Positions 56,201-64,000 of a stretch of DNA of 64,000 bases are shown piece after piece. The position numbers and the translations under genes were made by a program. This DNA is from Astropecten irregularis (lineage: Eukaryota; Echinodermata; Asteroidea; Paxillosida; Astropectinidae). The stretch lies in assembly GCA_963971285.1 (NCBI GenBank), contig OZ020250.1:16414499-16478498 (forward strand). The letters run 5' to 3'. Every line of letters begins with the position of its first letter. The first letter of the stretch is position 1. The notes beneath the pieces were generated by a model that saw only the letters and a list, made by a program, of their open reading frames with translations, did no database searches and was not told the origin of the DNA.

Positions 56201-58188
56201 TTTACAGAAAAAAACAACATCTGTGTTAATCTTTCTATTCTTGGATACTGTAGAATGTTTAATATGTCACATTTAGAAATGAAGGTCAATCTTAGGGGAA
56301 GGATATTACATTTTAGTTCAGTAATTATATACAAGAATGGAAAACAAGTTACCATGACGACCTTCTGCTAAAAAAAAAATTAATTTTTTTTTTTTTTCAG
56401 TTGAATTTTTTTCTCGAAGGGGGTTGGGGTGTTAATAAAACCTTTCTCGGTATTGGCAGGGTCAAATTGATAATGTTATCTGCCTGACGTGTCAAATCAT
56501 GTGCCAGATACGTCTAGACAAAATTTCAGAAGCCTCACATGATAATAATCCCAATGGAATGAAAAACAAACAAACAAACAAGAAAAAAAGGACAGTAGGA
56601 CAGTTGACCTTATATAATCAGGTACAATCACAGCACAGTCTGGGTGTGAACATTTGTTACTTAGAAGGAAAAAAGTGTCAGTAAGTTAATTGGACGGCAT
56701 AAGATCTTATTATACGTAATTGATTTTTCAATTCCGTGGCATTAAATATAAATAATCTGTGCATCTGGAATACATTATTTCAGGTCTGGACATGAAGTCG
56801 TGAACATGCATGTATTTAAAAGCCCTGCGTGCATGAGGTACATTCTTTGTGCCTATCCTGAAAAACACACCCAGAAAAACACAAGGTTTCTGTCTGTGCG
56901 CGCTTGAAATGTCAGGACAACCACATGGAATGCACATCTGAATTCAAATCTAAAAACATCCCCCTTGAAATATTGGCCTAAGTTCTTTTCATGATGTGTG
57001 TTCAAATACATACATATGGTTCACTGTCCTTCAAACATGCATTTCCAAAAAAAAGAGGAAAAAAACTTACGGAGAGCATTGTATCTGATGGGACATACAT
57101 ACAGCTAATTATATCCTAAGCAGTACCTGTATACAAGTTACATATTTTCACATGTATGAATACTTACAGCAGCAGAACCATTTTCAAAGTGGGGGCAATG
57201 CTCTGAAACTGGTGAATCTCACTCAAATCAAACCATTTTGTAACCCATATTGTAAACCCCCCCCCCTTCCAGTCCATTGGCCCGTGAAGTTGGCATGCAT
57301 CCTGTGCTAAACTCTCGGGCCCGCCTTGCATGATGTGATATAAAAAACCGGTATTTTTTGGTGCACCGTTCACACAGCAAATAATCGTGACTATTTGCAA
57401 AAAGACGCTCCAAATCGTGATTATTTGTGTCCCCAAACAAATAAGCTTGACTATTTGGGTAGCGTTGCAAATTGCAACCCAAATAGTCGCGCTTTTTTGG
57501 TGTGTGAGAACGTGCCTAGTGGAACATCTCTATACCCAACACCATCCTTGGCATCCCAATTCTTGTGTACAATGTATAGCCTGCTGCATATTGTTCACTA
57601 TAACCAACGACCACTAAAATGAACAATTTTTGAACAATTTCTATATATCCCGGTGTGTTCTTTATAGAGGCGTTCCACTTTATACAGCGGCTTTCATGAT
57701 TTGTACCGTATTGAAAAGTCATGATAATTTCCCACAAATTTGAACATTCTCAAGGTCCGAGCTACATGTATTTTAATGTTGAAAAAAAGAGGATAGCATC
57801 ATTTTTAAATTGTAAAGCGAATAGCATGTTTTGCCCAGCAGGCTCTGCCCAGAATTTTACCAATGAATAATCAAATGCATTTTTTTTGGGGGGGGGGATA
57901 ATTTATGCAGCTTGTGAGTATTTTGACGCCCATATTGAAATCACTCTAGGCAAAAAAGCTGAAGCTAGGTAGCTTAATTGGGCTGATTCCTTGGCCTTTT
58001 GGGCTGGGAGGGGTAATCAGAATACAGAGTGAAACTAACATAGCTAGCCATAATCAACCAGAGCTATAGAGGATCAGAGACCAAATCGGCTGACTTGCGA
58101 CGGTGTCATGTCCAGAATTTACGTCTTACCTTAAAGTGTCTTCCTTGGGTAGTTTCTGGTTGATGAGGCATTCATCATCCCGCAGGAC
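44255..58188 (-). CDS. FBXL20: F-box and leucine-rich repeat protein, FBXL2/20 type
   Basis: Substrate-recognition subunit of an SCF (SKP1-CUL1-F-box) ubiquitin ligase. Exons, 5' to 3': 58130-58188, 54524-54578, 52679-52753, 50022-50116, 49079-49243, 48335-48458, 48041-48115, 47517-47647, 46844-46904, 46169-46213, 45890-45946, 45100-45312, 44255-44362. They join in phase to 420 residues plus stop. Order: INQKLPKEDTLRIFSYLDVV (F-box), CRCAQVSK, AWNQLALDGSNWQKVDLFNF, then about eleven Cys-type LRRs (for example ELERMDLEECSLITD, VIELDNCPLITD, RIELYDCQLITRAGI). The tail is VQAYFAPVTPPPSVGG...CRCCTIL. The terminal CTIL is a CaaX box; vertebrate FBXL2 uses such a box for geranylgeranylation and membrane targeting. 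The N-terminal exon with the start codon was not found and should lie right of 58188. FBXL2 and FBXL20 are vertebrate paralogues, so this is probably their single ancestor-type gene. One LRR (SWCGLSDNGIEAL) is one residue short. Confidence 0.94.
44363..45099. other. FBXL last intron
   Basis: Non-coding 737 bp between the CaaX exon and the preceding exon. No repeat or RNA gene is recognised. Confidence 0.5.
45538..45850 (+). repeat. G-rich TGGGCTGGGT minisatellite in FBXL intron
   Basis: About 310 bp of imperfect 5- and 10-bp repeats built from TGGGC, TGGGT and AGGGC words. A longer block (about GATAGGGTTGGGTCGGGCTG) appears twice, near 45698 and 45769. Dense GGG triplets on the plus strand could form G-quadruplexes. 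On the transcribed-sense (minus) strand it is C-rich, and it starts about 40 bp inside the intron after exon 45890-45946. The spurious Gly/Trp/Leu-rich ORF here is a by-product of the repeat. Confidence 0.9.
46214..46843. other. FBXL intron
   Basis: No coding sequence. Around 46385-46500 there are inverted words on CCTACG / CGTAGG (AATCGTAGGACTTATG, CCCTACGTAGGATGG, CCCCCTACGATGGG), a likely decayed fold-back element. Confidence 0.5.
46905..47516. other. FBXL intron with degenerate low-order repeat
   Basis: Between about 46975 and 47480 the sequence is an irregular run of CT-rich words (CCTAGTTTA, GCCTCC, AAGGCTCCTTCA). It looks like a very decayed minisatellite. No gene is seen. Confidence 0.4.
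47820..48009. mobile_element. Short pogo-like MITE beside an FBXL exon
   Basis: 190-bp element with inverted termini CAGTGGAACCCTGGTATAAT and ATAGTGGCATTCCACTG, and internal GTATAG/CTATA-type words. The right flank is TA and the left flank CA, so the TA duplication is imperfect. It ends 31 bp from the donor side of exon 48041-48115. Confidence 0.72.
48665..48935. repeat. Degenerate CCTCACCACACCTTA-type minisatellite
   Basis: Irregular repetition of CCTCACCACACC, CACCTTGCCACACCTTACCA and related words in an FBXL intron. There is no clear constant period. Confidence 0.6.
49244..50021. other. FBXL intron with AAGCCCAAGC-type repeat
   Basis: From about 49555 to 49935 the words AAGCCAAGCCTC, AAGCCCAAGG, CCCAAGCCG and CTAGGCTC recur irregularly, with two related blocks (TCTAGTGTCCTGAACACAAA near 49707 and its relative near 49845). 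It is a decayed minisatellite or tandem duplication. No gene is seen. Confidence 0.5.
50117..52192. other. FBXL intron, 2.1 kb
   Basis: No coding sequence is supported. Includes short runs (GTCTGTCTGTCT near 51752) and a fragment near 50940-50985 resembling the right end of a family B MITE (GCTATGAAATTGAGCCC). Confidence 0.45.
52193..52387. mobile_element. MITE family C, copy 2
   Basis: Left end GGGGCCAATTTCATAAAACT, right end TTTATGAAAGTGGCCCC. Internal TTAGCAAATTTTTGTGCTAA pairs with the left CTTAGCACAAAAA block. Confidence 0.75.
52508..52632. repeat. Fold-back with GGATCCGGATCC arms
   Basis: Inverted arms at about 52537-52562 and 52592-52619 share the core CGGATCCGGATCCCATTTT and its complement around a 30-bp loop. 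Outer ends (GGGCCTGTTTGTTTC and GAAACACTTAG) suggest a small MITE. It lies within 50 bp of FBXL exon 52679-52753. Confidence 0.65.
52797..52985 (-). mobile_element. tRNA-derived SINE copy
   Basis: The minus strand shows GATAGCTCAGTTGGTAAGAG (A-box region) and GGTTGGAATCCC (B-box region). The body AGTCAATTATCTTTGTTCG and the AGAAGCCATGAAACCAC tail are as in the copy at 29643. Confidence 0.7.
53015..53150 (-). mobile_element. Second tRNA-derived SINE copy, decayed
   Basis: Starts 30 bp after the first copy with the same TTGACTGGAG-type junction (CTGACTGGAGTGGGATTCGA). It carries a weaker A-box region and a body remnant, GTCAAATATCTTTGTT. Confidence 0.6.
53403..53810. repeat. Large inverted repeat (fold-back) in FBXL intron
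   Basis: A strong inner pair at about 53511-53547 and 53646-53684 (TTGTTGCTATATCACATGAT against ATCATGTGATATTGTAGCAA) extends outward with gaps. The outer match is TTTAAATCTGAATAGTATCG against CGATACGATTTGAATG. Probably a decayed MITE. Confidence 0.6.
53811..54523. other. FBXL intron, no feature recognised
   Basis: A 78-codon minus-strand ORF (53904-54140) is present but shows no domain. Nothing else stands out. Confidence 0.45.
54579..55878. other. FBXL intron, 1.3 kb
   Basis: Contains a short (AC)n run near 54590-54604, a poly-T run near 54774 and GCATGCATGCATGC (about 54849). No gene is seen. Confidence 0.5.
55879..56098. mobile_element. MITE family C, copy 3
   Basis: Left end GAGGCCAATTTCATAGAGCT, right end TCTATGAAACTGGCCCC. 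The interior block AACCAAATTTCCATGTGTTG is shared with copy 1. A partial ORF through it is a by-product. Confidence 0.75.
57340..57510. repeat. Fold-back element with GACTATTTG words
   Basis: The outer pair GGTGCACCGTTCACAC / GGTGTGTGAGAACGTGCC is imperfectly inverted. Inside, ATCGTGACTATTTGC, ATCGTGATTATTTG and CTTGACTATTTGGG recur on both strands. It is probably a hAT-like MITE; no target duplication is confirmed. Confidence 0.5.
57516..57680. mobile_element. Small pogo-like MITE
   Basis: Inverted termini TAGTGGAACATCTCTATA and TATAGAGGCGTTCCACTT resemble the ends of the 47820 element. The right flank has TA. Confidence 0.6.
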
Positions 58189-58190
58189 CT

Positions 58191-58214
58191 GAAAGAGAGA
58201 GAGAGAGAGAGAGG
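58191..58214 (+). repeat. (GA)n run forming the polypyrimidine tract of an FBXL acceptor
   Basis: On the minus strand this is (CT)n directly before TTTCAG, the acceptor of exon 58130-58188. The microsatellite therefore doubles as the splice-site pyrimidine tract and is a plausible length-sensitive element. Confidence 0.75.
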
Positions 58215-58265
58215 AGAAAAAGGGGGAAAATTGAGTTTTGTTTCGCCTTATAACCATGTTTTATA

Positions 58266-58593
58266 AAGGTAGTATCATACTTTGGTTTTTGTCAAAGAAG
58301 TACAGATTCATGGGCAAAAATATCAAGGAAGATACAATCACAGTCTGTGAAAATTTCAGTCCCATACAGTGCCCACTTCTTAAGAAAATCATGAAAAACG
58401 GCCACAGCATTTCTTAAGTCTTTTCTCTTTTATTTTTGGTCGTTGTTTTACTAATTTCTGGATAAATACACCATTTCAGGTGGAAAAATTTCAACGGTAG
58501 GTTTCTACCAGCATCATCTTCATACCCTGAAAGTTATATGTAAATCTGTGAACATCTCTGTTTTGGTCTCTTACCAAAGTATGATACAACCTT
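58266..58593. mobile_element. MITE family A copy
   Basis: Complete ends (AAGGTAGTATCATACTTTGG and CCAAAGTATGATACAACCTT) flanked by TA on both sides. The central palindrome has been lost. Confidence 0.8.
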
Positions 58594-58691
58594 TAAGGTT
58601 AGAGTATATTGCACTATGTATGAAAGTAGCTGCTGCAGGTTGATGTATTTTGCAATCAATTTCATGGCTCTGCTTAATACCACAGATGTTT

Positions 58692-59045
58692 TAGGGCTTT
58701 TCACACTATCCCAAATCTCGGGGTTGAAACCGGACCAAACCCCCCAGATTTTGTTCAACCCTTTTCACATTTGAAAAGTTTCAACCCCGAGGCAACCCGG
58801 GTAAGGATGGTTTAACCAGATCAAATCAACCCTTGGAAGTGACCAGGGTTAAAAATCTCAACCCGGTTCCAAACTGCATTTTTCGTCCACGATAGGCCCT
58901 AAGTGTGGTATGAGCCGGTTCACCAAAAACGAAGTGTGAACGTTGCATCTCTTTGATCCAGTTCATAAACTTGCCAGGACTGATTCGGGATGGATCCGGG
59001 TTGGCTTCAACACAGATTGAAAAGGAGATGGAGTGAAAAGGCCTA
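58692..59045. mobile_element. MITE with TAGGGCTTTTCACAC termini
   Basis: 354-bp element. The left end TAGGGCTTTTCACACT pairs with the right end GAGTGAAAAGGCCTA. The interior carries paired words CAACCC/GGGTT. The target duplication is unclear (hAT or PIF/Harbinger). Confidence 0.65.
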
Positions 59046-59684
59046 TTAGTTTCTATGTGCTTATGATCCTCATCCTTTGCTCACAGTGCTCGTGTCCAAT
59101 TTCTATGCTGGCCAAAAAAAGTAAGAAATTTAAGCGTCTCAAATTGTCAATTACCTTTTGATTGCTCACTAAGCCACAAAAGCGTTATACAGGCTCGTTT
59201 ACACACATCTTTTTCATTACCAAGGATAAATTACCTAGTAAAAGCTCATTTGTACCTTAATTAATACTGTATAAAACAAAACAAAAAAATCCACACCAAA
59301 ACAAAAAAATTACAGCATATCTTTAATTTCATCCTGTGAAGCACTTAACCAACCTCACTTCTCCAAAGGAAGATGCAGGTACATATACATTGTAACTTTA
59401 AAGGTCAGATCCAATATAAACACTGCCAACATCATGTATACATAGCTACTGTACATAAAGTGGACTTGACTGTTATCAACTATTGTATCAACCTTCAACT
59501 GCTGTATCAAAACCAGTGCTTTTTGTTGCAACGATAAAGCACAACCCTTTCCTTTGTCGTCATCACGTAACCATTGTTATAGGTATATTTACATATGTAC
59601 TTCAAAAACTAATCTCTCTTAAGGTCCAGAAATAAACTGCCTTCACTTGTAACTATAGCTACATGTATATGTATGTATATGTAC

Positions 59685-60052
59685 TAAGGCTGCAGTTTGT
59701 ATCCGGTTACCCGGTTAACCGACCGTTCAAAAGGGTACCCGGGTACATTTTCCCAGTTAGGTTAATCGAAAAGTATCTTTTTAATGGCTTCTTTTTGAAA
59801 CATAGACACTTCTAGAGTTCACAAAGAAAAAAGATTTCAATGATCTTTGAAAATTGGACCAGCAGGCTTATGCAATGTCTACCATTGCCAAATGTTGTGA
59901 CAAAAGAATGTTGTCAACCAAGTTCCTAAAAGACCCAAACTGACTATTTCTTTGATTTTCTTTGTTTTCTTTGTCAATACGGGTAATCGTAACCGTAACC
60001 GAAAAACAGACGGGTAACCAGTTACAAAATTATTCGTAAACTTACAGCCCTA
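59685..60052. mobile_element. hAT-type MITE with perfect 8-bp target duplication
   Basis: 368-bp element with ends TAAGGCTGCAG and TTACAGCCCTA, flanked by identical octamers ATATGTAC (59677-59684 and 60053-60060). Subterminal GGTTACCCGGTTAACCG and CGGGTAACCAGTTAC are inverted. An 8-bp duplication is the signature of the hAT superfamily. Confidence 0.85.
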
Positions 60053-61112
60053 ATATGTACAGTACATCAGTAGGCAACTTCTTGTCTCCGGATTGATTCA
60101 GCCCAAACTTTTCATCAAAACTCGATAAGTCAGAAACCTCAAGGGAAACTGACTGCATTAATTTTAAGTCATTGAAAGGTGAACTAAGCAAAATTTCGCT
60201 CAAGTGACTTTTTCTTTGTTCATCAACACACAGTGACTTGTTATTGACTGTCATAGTTACAAACTGACACGTGGTGTTGTAATCATGTATTATCATGTTC
60301 CAGGAGAATAAACATGAACTTGTGCTTGTACAATAATGTCAATATACCTTTTTTGATCAATGGTTCTGAGTGTCTGAGCAGCTATAGCAATCTCATTGGT
60401 TGATAATTAACATTATAATAGCGGTGTCTCCAAGACTGCCTCATTAGCGTAAATGTGACTTTACTGTGTGGTTTTTCCCGCGAAAAATCCCGCCGCGGTC
60501 TGACAGCGGACTTAGCAACAGGGCCAGCCGCTAGTGTCAGAGCGCAGCCAGACCGCGTCAACCTTTCTGCAAGGGCGCCTTATACTAAATACCACATGAC
60601 ACTTTGGCGAGGTAAATGAGGGTTTTTGTTTTAATATTTAGAGACTGGTAAAACAAATCATGCAAATTGCCACCTTCAATAATACATGTAGCTGGATATG
60701 ATAAATTAGTGTTGATTTAATGTGCAACAAGCTGACAGACTAGGGTACTTACTACTATGTGGTACATGTACGACTATCAAATGCATCATTATAATACATT
60801 ATACATGTATGTCATAGATGTATCCAGCCATGAACAATGTCCATCATGAATGCATTGAGGCATGTATGTAGCACATGTACATTGCGTGTACGCATATATT
60901 ATATGCAGTTGATGTTATTGCTTATTTTTCTATGCTGATTGACAATATGGTTTTTCTTTGTTGATATCTTCAAGGAAAAAGGAAAAATTCCCTTTTTCCA
61001 ATTTAACTAAAAAACAAGGTTTCAGTTCCAGTTTTAGTTCCATATTATGCGCACTTGGGGTCTCCAAACAAGAGTGATTTCAGGAGATTTGAAAATATAA
61101 TTGTTGTGCTTA

Positions 61113-61478
61113 AAGGTAACTTTATACTTTGGTTTTTGTCAAAGAATTGCAGATTCATGGGAAAAATATCAAGGAGGATACAGTAACAGTCATCAGTGAA
61201 AATTTTAGTTCCATACGGTGCCTTCTTTTTGAGAAAACAATGAAAACGCTCACAGTATTTTCAAATTTATTCACAGGAGTTTGATCTCACCCCGAGATGA
61301 AAACTGTTTTTGGTCTTTGGTTATTTACTCTTTTCTGGAAAAATACAGTATTTCAGACAGACAAAATTCAACGGTTTATGTTTCTACCATCACCATCTTT
61401 ATATCCTGTAAAATATAGGTAAATCTGCAAAGATTTCTGTTTCTGTATTGGTATGCTGCCAGAGTATGAAACTACCTT
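61113..61478. mobile_element. MITE family A copy
   Basis: Diverged copy with ends AAGGTAACTTTATACTTTGG and CCAGAGTATGAAACTACCTT, flanked by TA. Confidence 0.75.
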
Positions 61479-61833
61479 TAAGTCGCTATTATACATGTAC
61501 GTGTCATTCTAAATTTAATAATAAAAATTTATTGTTCAGGTTACCGGCAAGTTGTTTTTTTTTTATTTAAGGGACATAAAACAAAAATTGCACATTATGA
61601 AAAAAACTTCAGAATGATACATACAATGAATGAGACAAACAAAACCAAAAAATCAGCAATTCTAAAGATAACGCATAACGGTTGCCTAAAAAATCAATCA
61701 GAAATTGTTACAATTGCCTTGAAATTATCTAAGGGCCTTGAGAAAAACCAGTCTCTGATTATCAACTTAATTATCATTGAAAAAAGAATCTACTGTATTT
61801 ACACACTCCTAAAATTGGGGCCCAAAAAGGTTA

Positions 61834-62192
61834 AAGGATGATCATACTTTGGTAAGAAACCAAAACAGAAATGTTCACATATTTACGTATAACTTACAGG
61901 GTATGAAGATGGTGGTGGTAGAAACATACCGTTAAAATGTTTCCGCCTGAAATGGTGTATTTATCCAGAAATTAGTAAAACAACGACCGAAAATCTTTTT
62001 GATCTTTTAAAAGATCAAAAATAAAAGAGAAAAGACTTAAGAAATACTGTGGCTGTTTTTCACTGTTTTCTCAAAAAGTGGGCACCGTATGGGACTGAAA
62101 TTTTCACAGACTACTGTTACTGTATCTGTCTTGATACTTTTGCCCATAAAATCTGTATTTCTTTGATAAAAACCAAAGTATGATATTACCTT
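61834..62192. mobile_element. MITE family A copy
   Basis: Near-complete copy with ends AAGGATGATCATACTTTGG and CCAAAGTATGATATTACCTT, flanked by TA, with an intact GATCTTTTAAAAGATC centre. Confidence 0.8.
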
Positions 62193-63258
62193 TAATGAAA
62201 AGCGACTCTCTTAAAAAAAAAACATGAGCTCTGTTTGTGTCTCTGAGAATTCTAATTGGAAGATCTTTAGGGGGTCAGGTGAAACCAGACTATATACTTG
62301 CACCTCTGTGGTCGCTGGCAGTTCACTCATGGGTTAAATTGGTATTGAAGATTCTGACAGCAACGTCAGGACAGTTCCTGGCAATCTGATTTAATAGACC
62401 CCATTTGGTTCTTCGAAGTGAACTGCCTGAAATTAACCTCATTTGAGGGGTACGATCTCAGGTTGGGATGTTCAAGCTATAGCCAGAATGCATTGAATAC
62501 ACGTACACACATACTGAATCTGTACACTACTGAATCTCAATGCCAAGAAACGACACATTGATGTATGCGGGTTGGAAATTGGACAGCTGAGTGTAGGTAC
62601 GGTTTATAACAAGCTTTATAGAGAGGGGTGTGTCCCAGCTCCTTCATTTCAATGGTAATTAGAAGAACCATCAATTACCTGTTTTAAATGATGCCTAATA
62701 AACAAACACAGTCCTAATCTCCGCTTCAAGGAATTGGGAATTGGATTCGTTCTCATTTGCGAAAAGGATCTACTGAATATTAAAATGAACCTTGAGGTTT
62801 TTCCATTTATTTACTGTACATGTGTGTCTAGAGAGTTGGAGGGACTATGCTTGGCTGTCGCTTCTGGGATATCACTCACACTCATCCTAAGAGAACAAGG
62901 ACATCATCATGGGGCCAAAACATCATCTATTTCCATGCATTGATTTGCATGGTGCAATAGCATAATTTGTTCATGGTCTCCATATATACTCAAATACATA
63001 CATGTATCACCTTCAATGGCAAACTCATGACTAATTTTAGTACCGTACTCAAGTTGGGTCACATTCAACTGTAACATGCACTCATATTCAGGACTTGAAT
63101 TACGTGAAAAAAAAGCTTTGGATGGAAGGTCTAGTAACTGAAGCATTTTACTAGTCCTGAACTATTTTCACTAGACCTGTGGCATAAATACAGTAATTAT
63201 ACGTGATATCACAGTTGTGACACTTTGTGTGACAGATATAACATATTAATTTCCACGA

Positions 63259-63459
63259 GACCGTGGACCGAGTCTAGTGATTTCAGTGTCGGTCTATTTC
63301 TTACAATAAAGTAAGAAATAAAGCCACAAAATCATTATAAATTTGGGCAACATTTACGATTCTAATTGTGCACGGAAAACATGGTCAATAGACAGCCAGA
63401 CTAGTGTGGTACACATTTAACTAGACAGACACTGAAATCACTAGACTCGGTCCACGGTC
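63259..63459. repeat. Perfect 32-bp inverted repeat (fold-back)
   Basis: Positions 63259-63290 (GACCGTGGACCGAGTCTAGT and on) and 63428-63459 are exact reverse complements around 137 bp of loop. Outer words ATTCAGGACT (about 63088) and AGCCCTGAAT (about 63474) may be the true ends of a larger MITE. Confidence 0.8.
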
Positions 63460-64000
63460 TAGCGGATATTTTGAGCCCTGAATTATTTGGTAATTATTTG
63501 TGAATACTGAGGTATAGGACGGGTCATCATTACAAATTGTTATGACATCAAATTAAGACACCTCATTGGTCACAACCTGATCATGTGATTTCATACATGA
63601 GCGGATGTGCAACTACCTACAGTGATGTACCTGCAGTTCACTGAATAATTCTAACAATACCATAAGCTTTCTAACACTGTGGTTTTTAAAACTGCAGACT
63701 TTCATTGGTCAAAACCTAGCTGGTTACATGGTGTAAAACAACCATAGACAGTCACATTGGTCGTTTAGGATGACTACACGTACATATAATGTGTCTATTG
63801 TACATCCTACAATTGTAGGGCCATCGGCCCCTTCACAAAGCCACATGATACGTACAGTACGTACATGTGTAGATACTCCTGAAATTTAATCTATTACTTT
63901 ACCAACAAGCAACAAATAAGAACTACATGTAGATCATAACCTTTACAATTAATCAAGAAATGAAATGTTCATGAATATTAAATGATTTCTTTAATGATTT

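Larger units (their letters stand above)
56099..58129. other. FBXL intron, 2 kb
   Basis: No gene is seen. It contains two small fold-back elements (57340-57510 and 57516-57680), a TTTTTTTT...CAG tract near 56385 and a G run near 57890. Confidence 0.5.
58189..64000. other. FBXL 5' intron/upstream region
   Basis: The missing N-terminal FBXL exon and promoter are expected here or further right, but I could not identify a convincing start exon. The stretch is repeat-rich (elements listed separately). A CpG-rich inverted repeat at about 60493-60558 (GCGGTCTGACAGCG against CGCAGCCAGACCGC) is the only GC-rich island-like spot. From 62193 to 63240 nothing is recognised. Confidence 0.45.

Overview
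The window is animal nuclear DNA, not prokaryotic. Genes are split into short exons with GT-AG introns, miniature transposons (MITEs), LINE and SINE fragments are dense, and no operons are visible. The best guess is a marine invertebrate deuterostome, most likely an echinoderm. That guess rests on the repeat style (MITE termini such as GGGGCCAATTTCATA), on the presence of an invertebrate AID/APOBEC-like deaminase, and on deuterostome-like ATIC and FBXL2/20 sequences. It is inference, not proof.

Region 1 (1-19634) is a tandem array: four complete units of about 4.3 kb and a partial fifth. Every unit carries the same MITE and the same pair of exon-like ORFs. Unit 4 also carries a precise 1093-bp fold-back transposon with a TAA target duplication. 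Region 2 (19635-20740) holds a minus-strand LINE 3' end.

Region 3 (21001-25813, + strand) is the most notable locus. A TATA-type promoter and a probable non-coding first exon precede three coding exons. They encode a predicted 417-residue AID/APOBEC-like cytidine deaminase with the zinc motif HAE...PCxxC. One of its exons is a mini-exon created by tandem duplication of an intron.

Region 4 (26657-35166, - strand) contains the first eleven coding exons of ATIC, the bifunctional last two steps of purine synthesis. Exons for roughly the last 220 residues are not in the window. Either the deaminase gene and the tandem array lie inside a very large ATIC intron, or this copy is truncated or misassembled. 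Region 5 (35167-44254) is intergenic and repeat-rich, with a LINE 3' end about 0.3 kb upstream of the ATIC start codon.

Region 6 (44255-58188, - strand) contains thirteen exons of an FBXL2/FBXL20-type F-box leucine-rich-repeat protein, from just before the F-box to a C-terminal CaaX box. The N-terminal exon was not found. Region 7 (58189-64000) is intronic or upstream DNA with several MITEs, including a hAT-type element with a perfect 8-bp target duplication. ATIC and FBXL are unrelated housekeeping-type genes on the same strand. The deaminase is the probable accessory (immune or nucleic-acid editing) gene.
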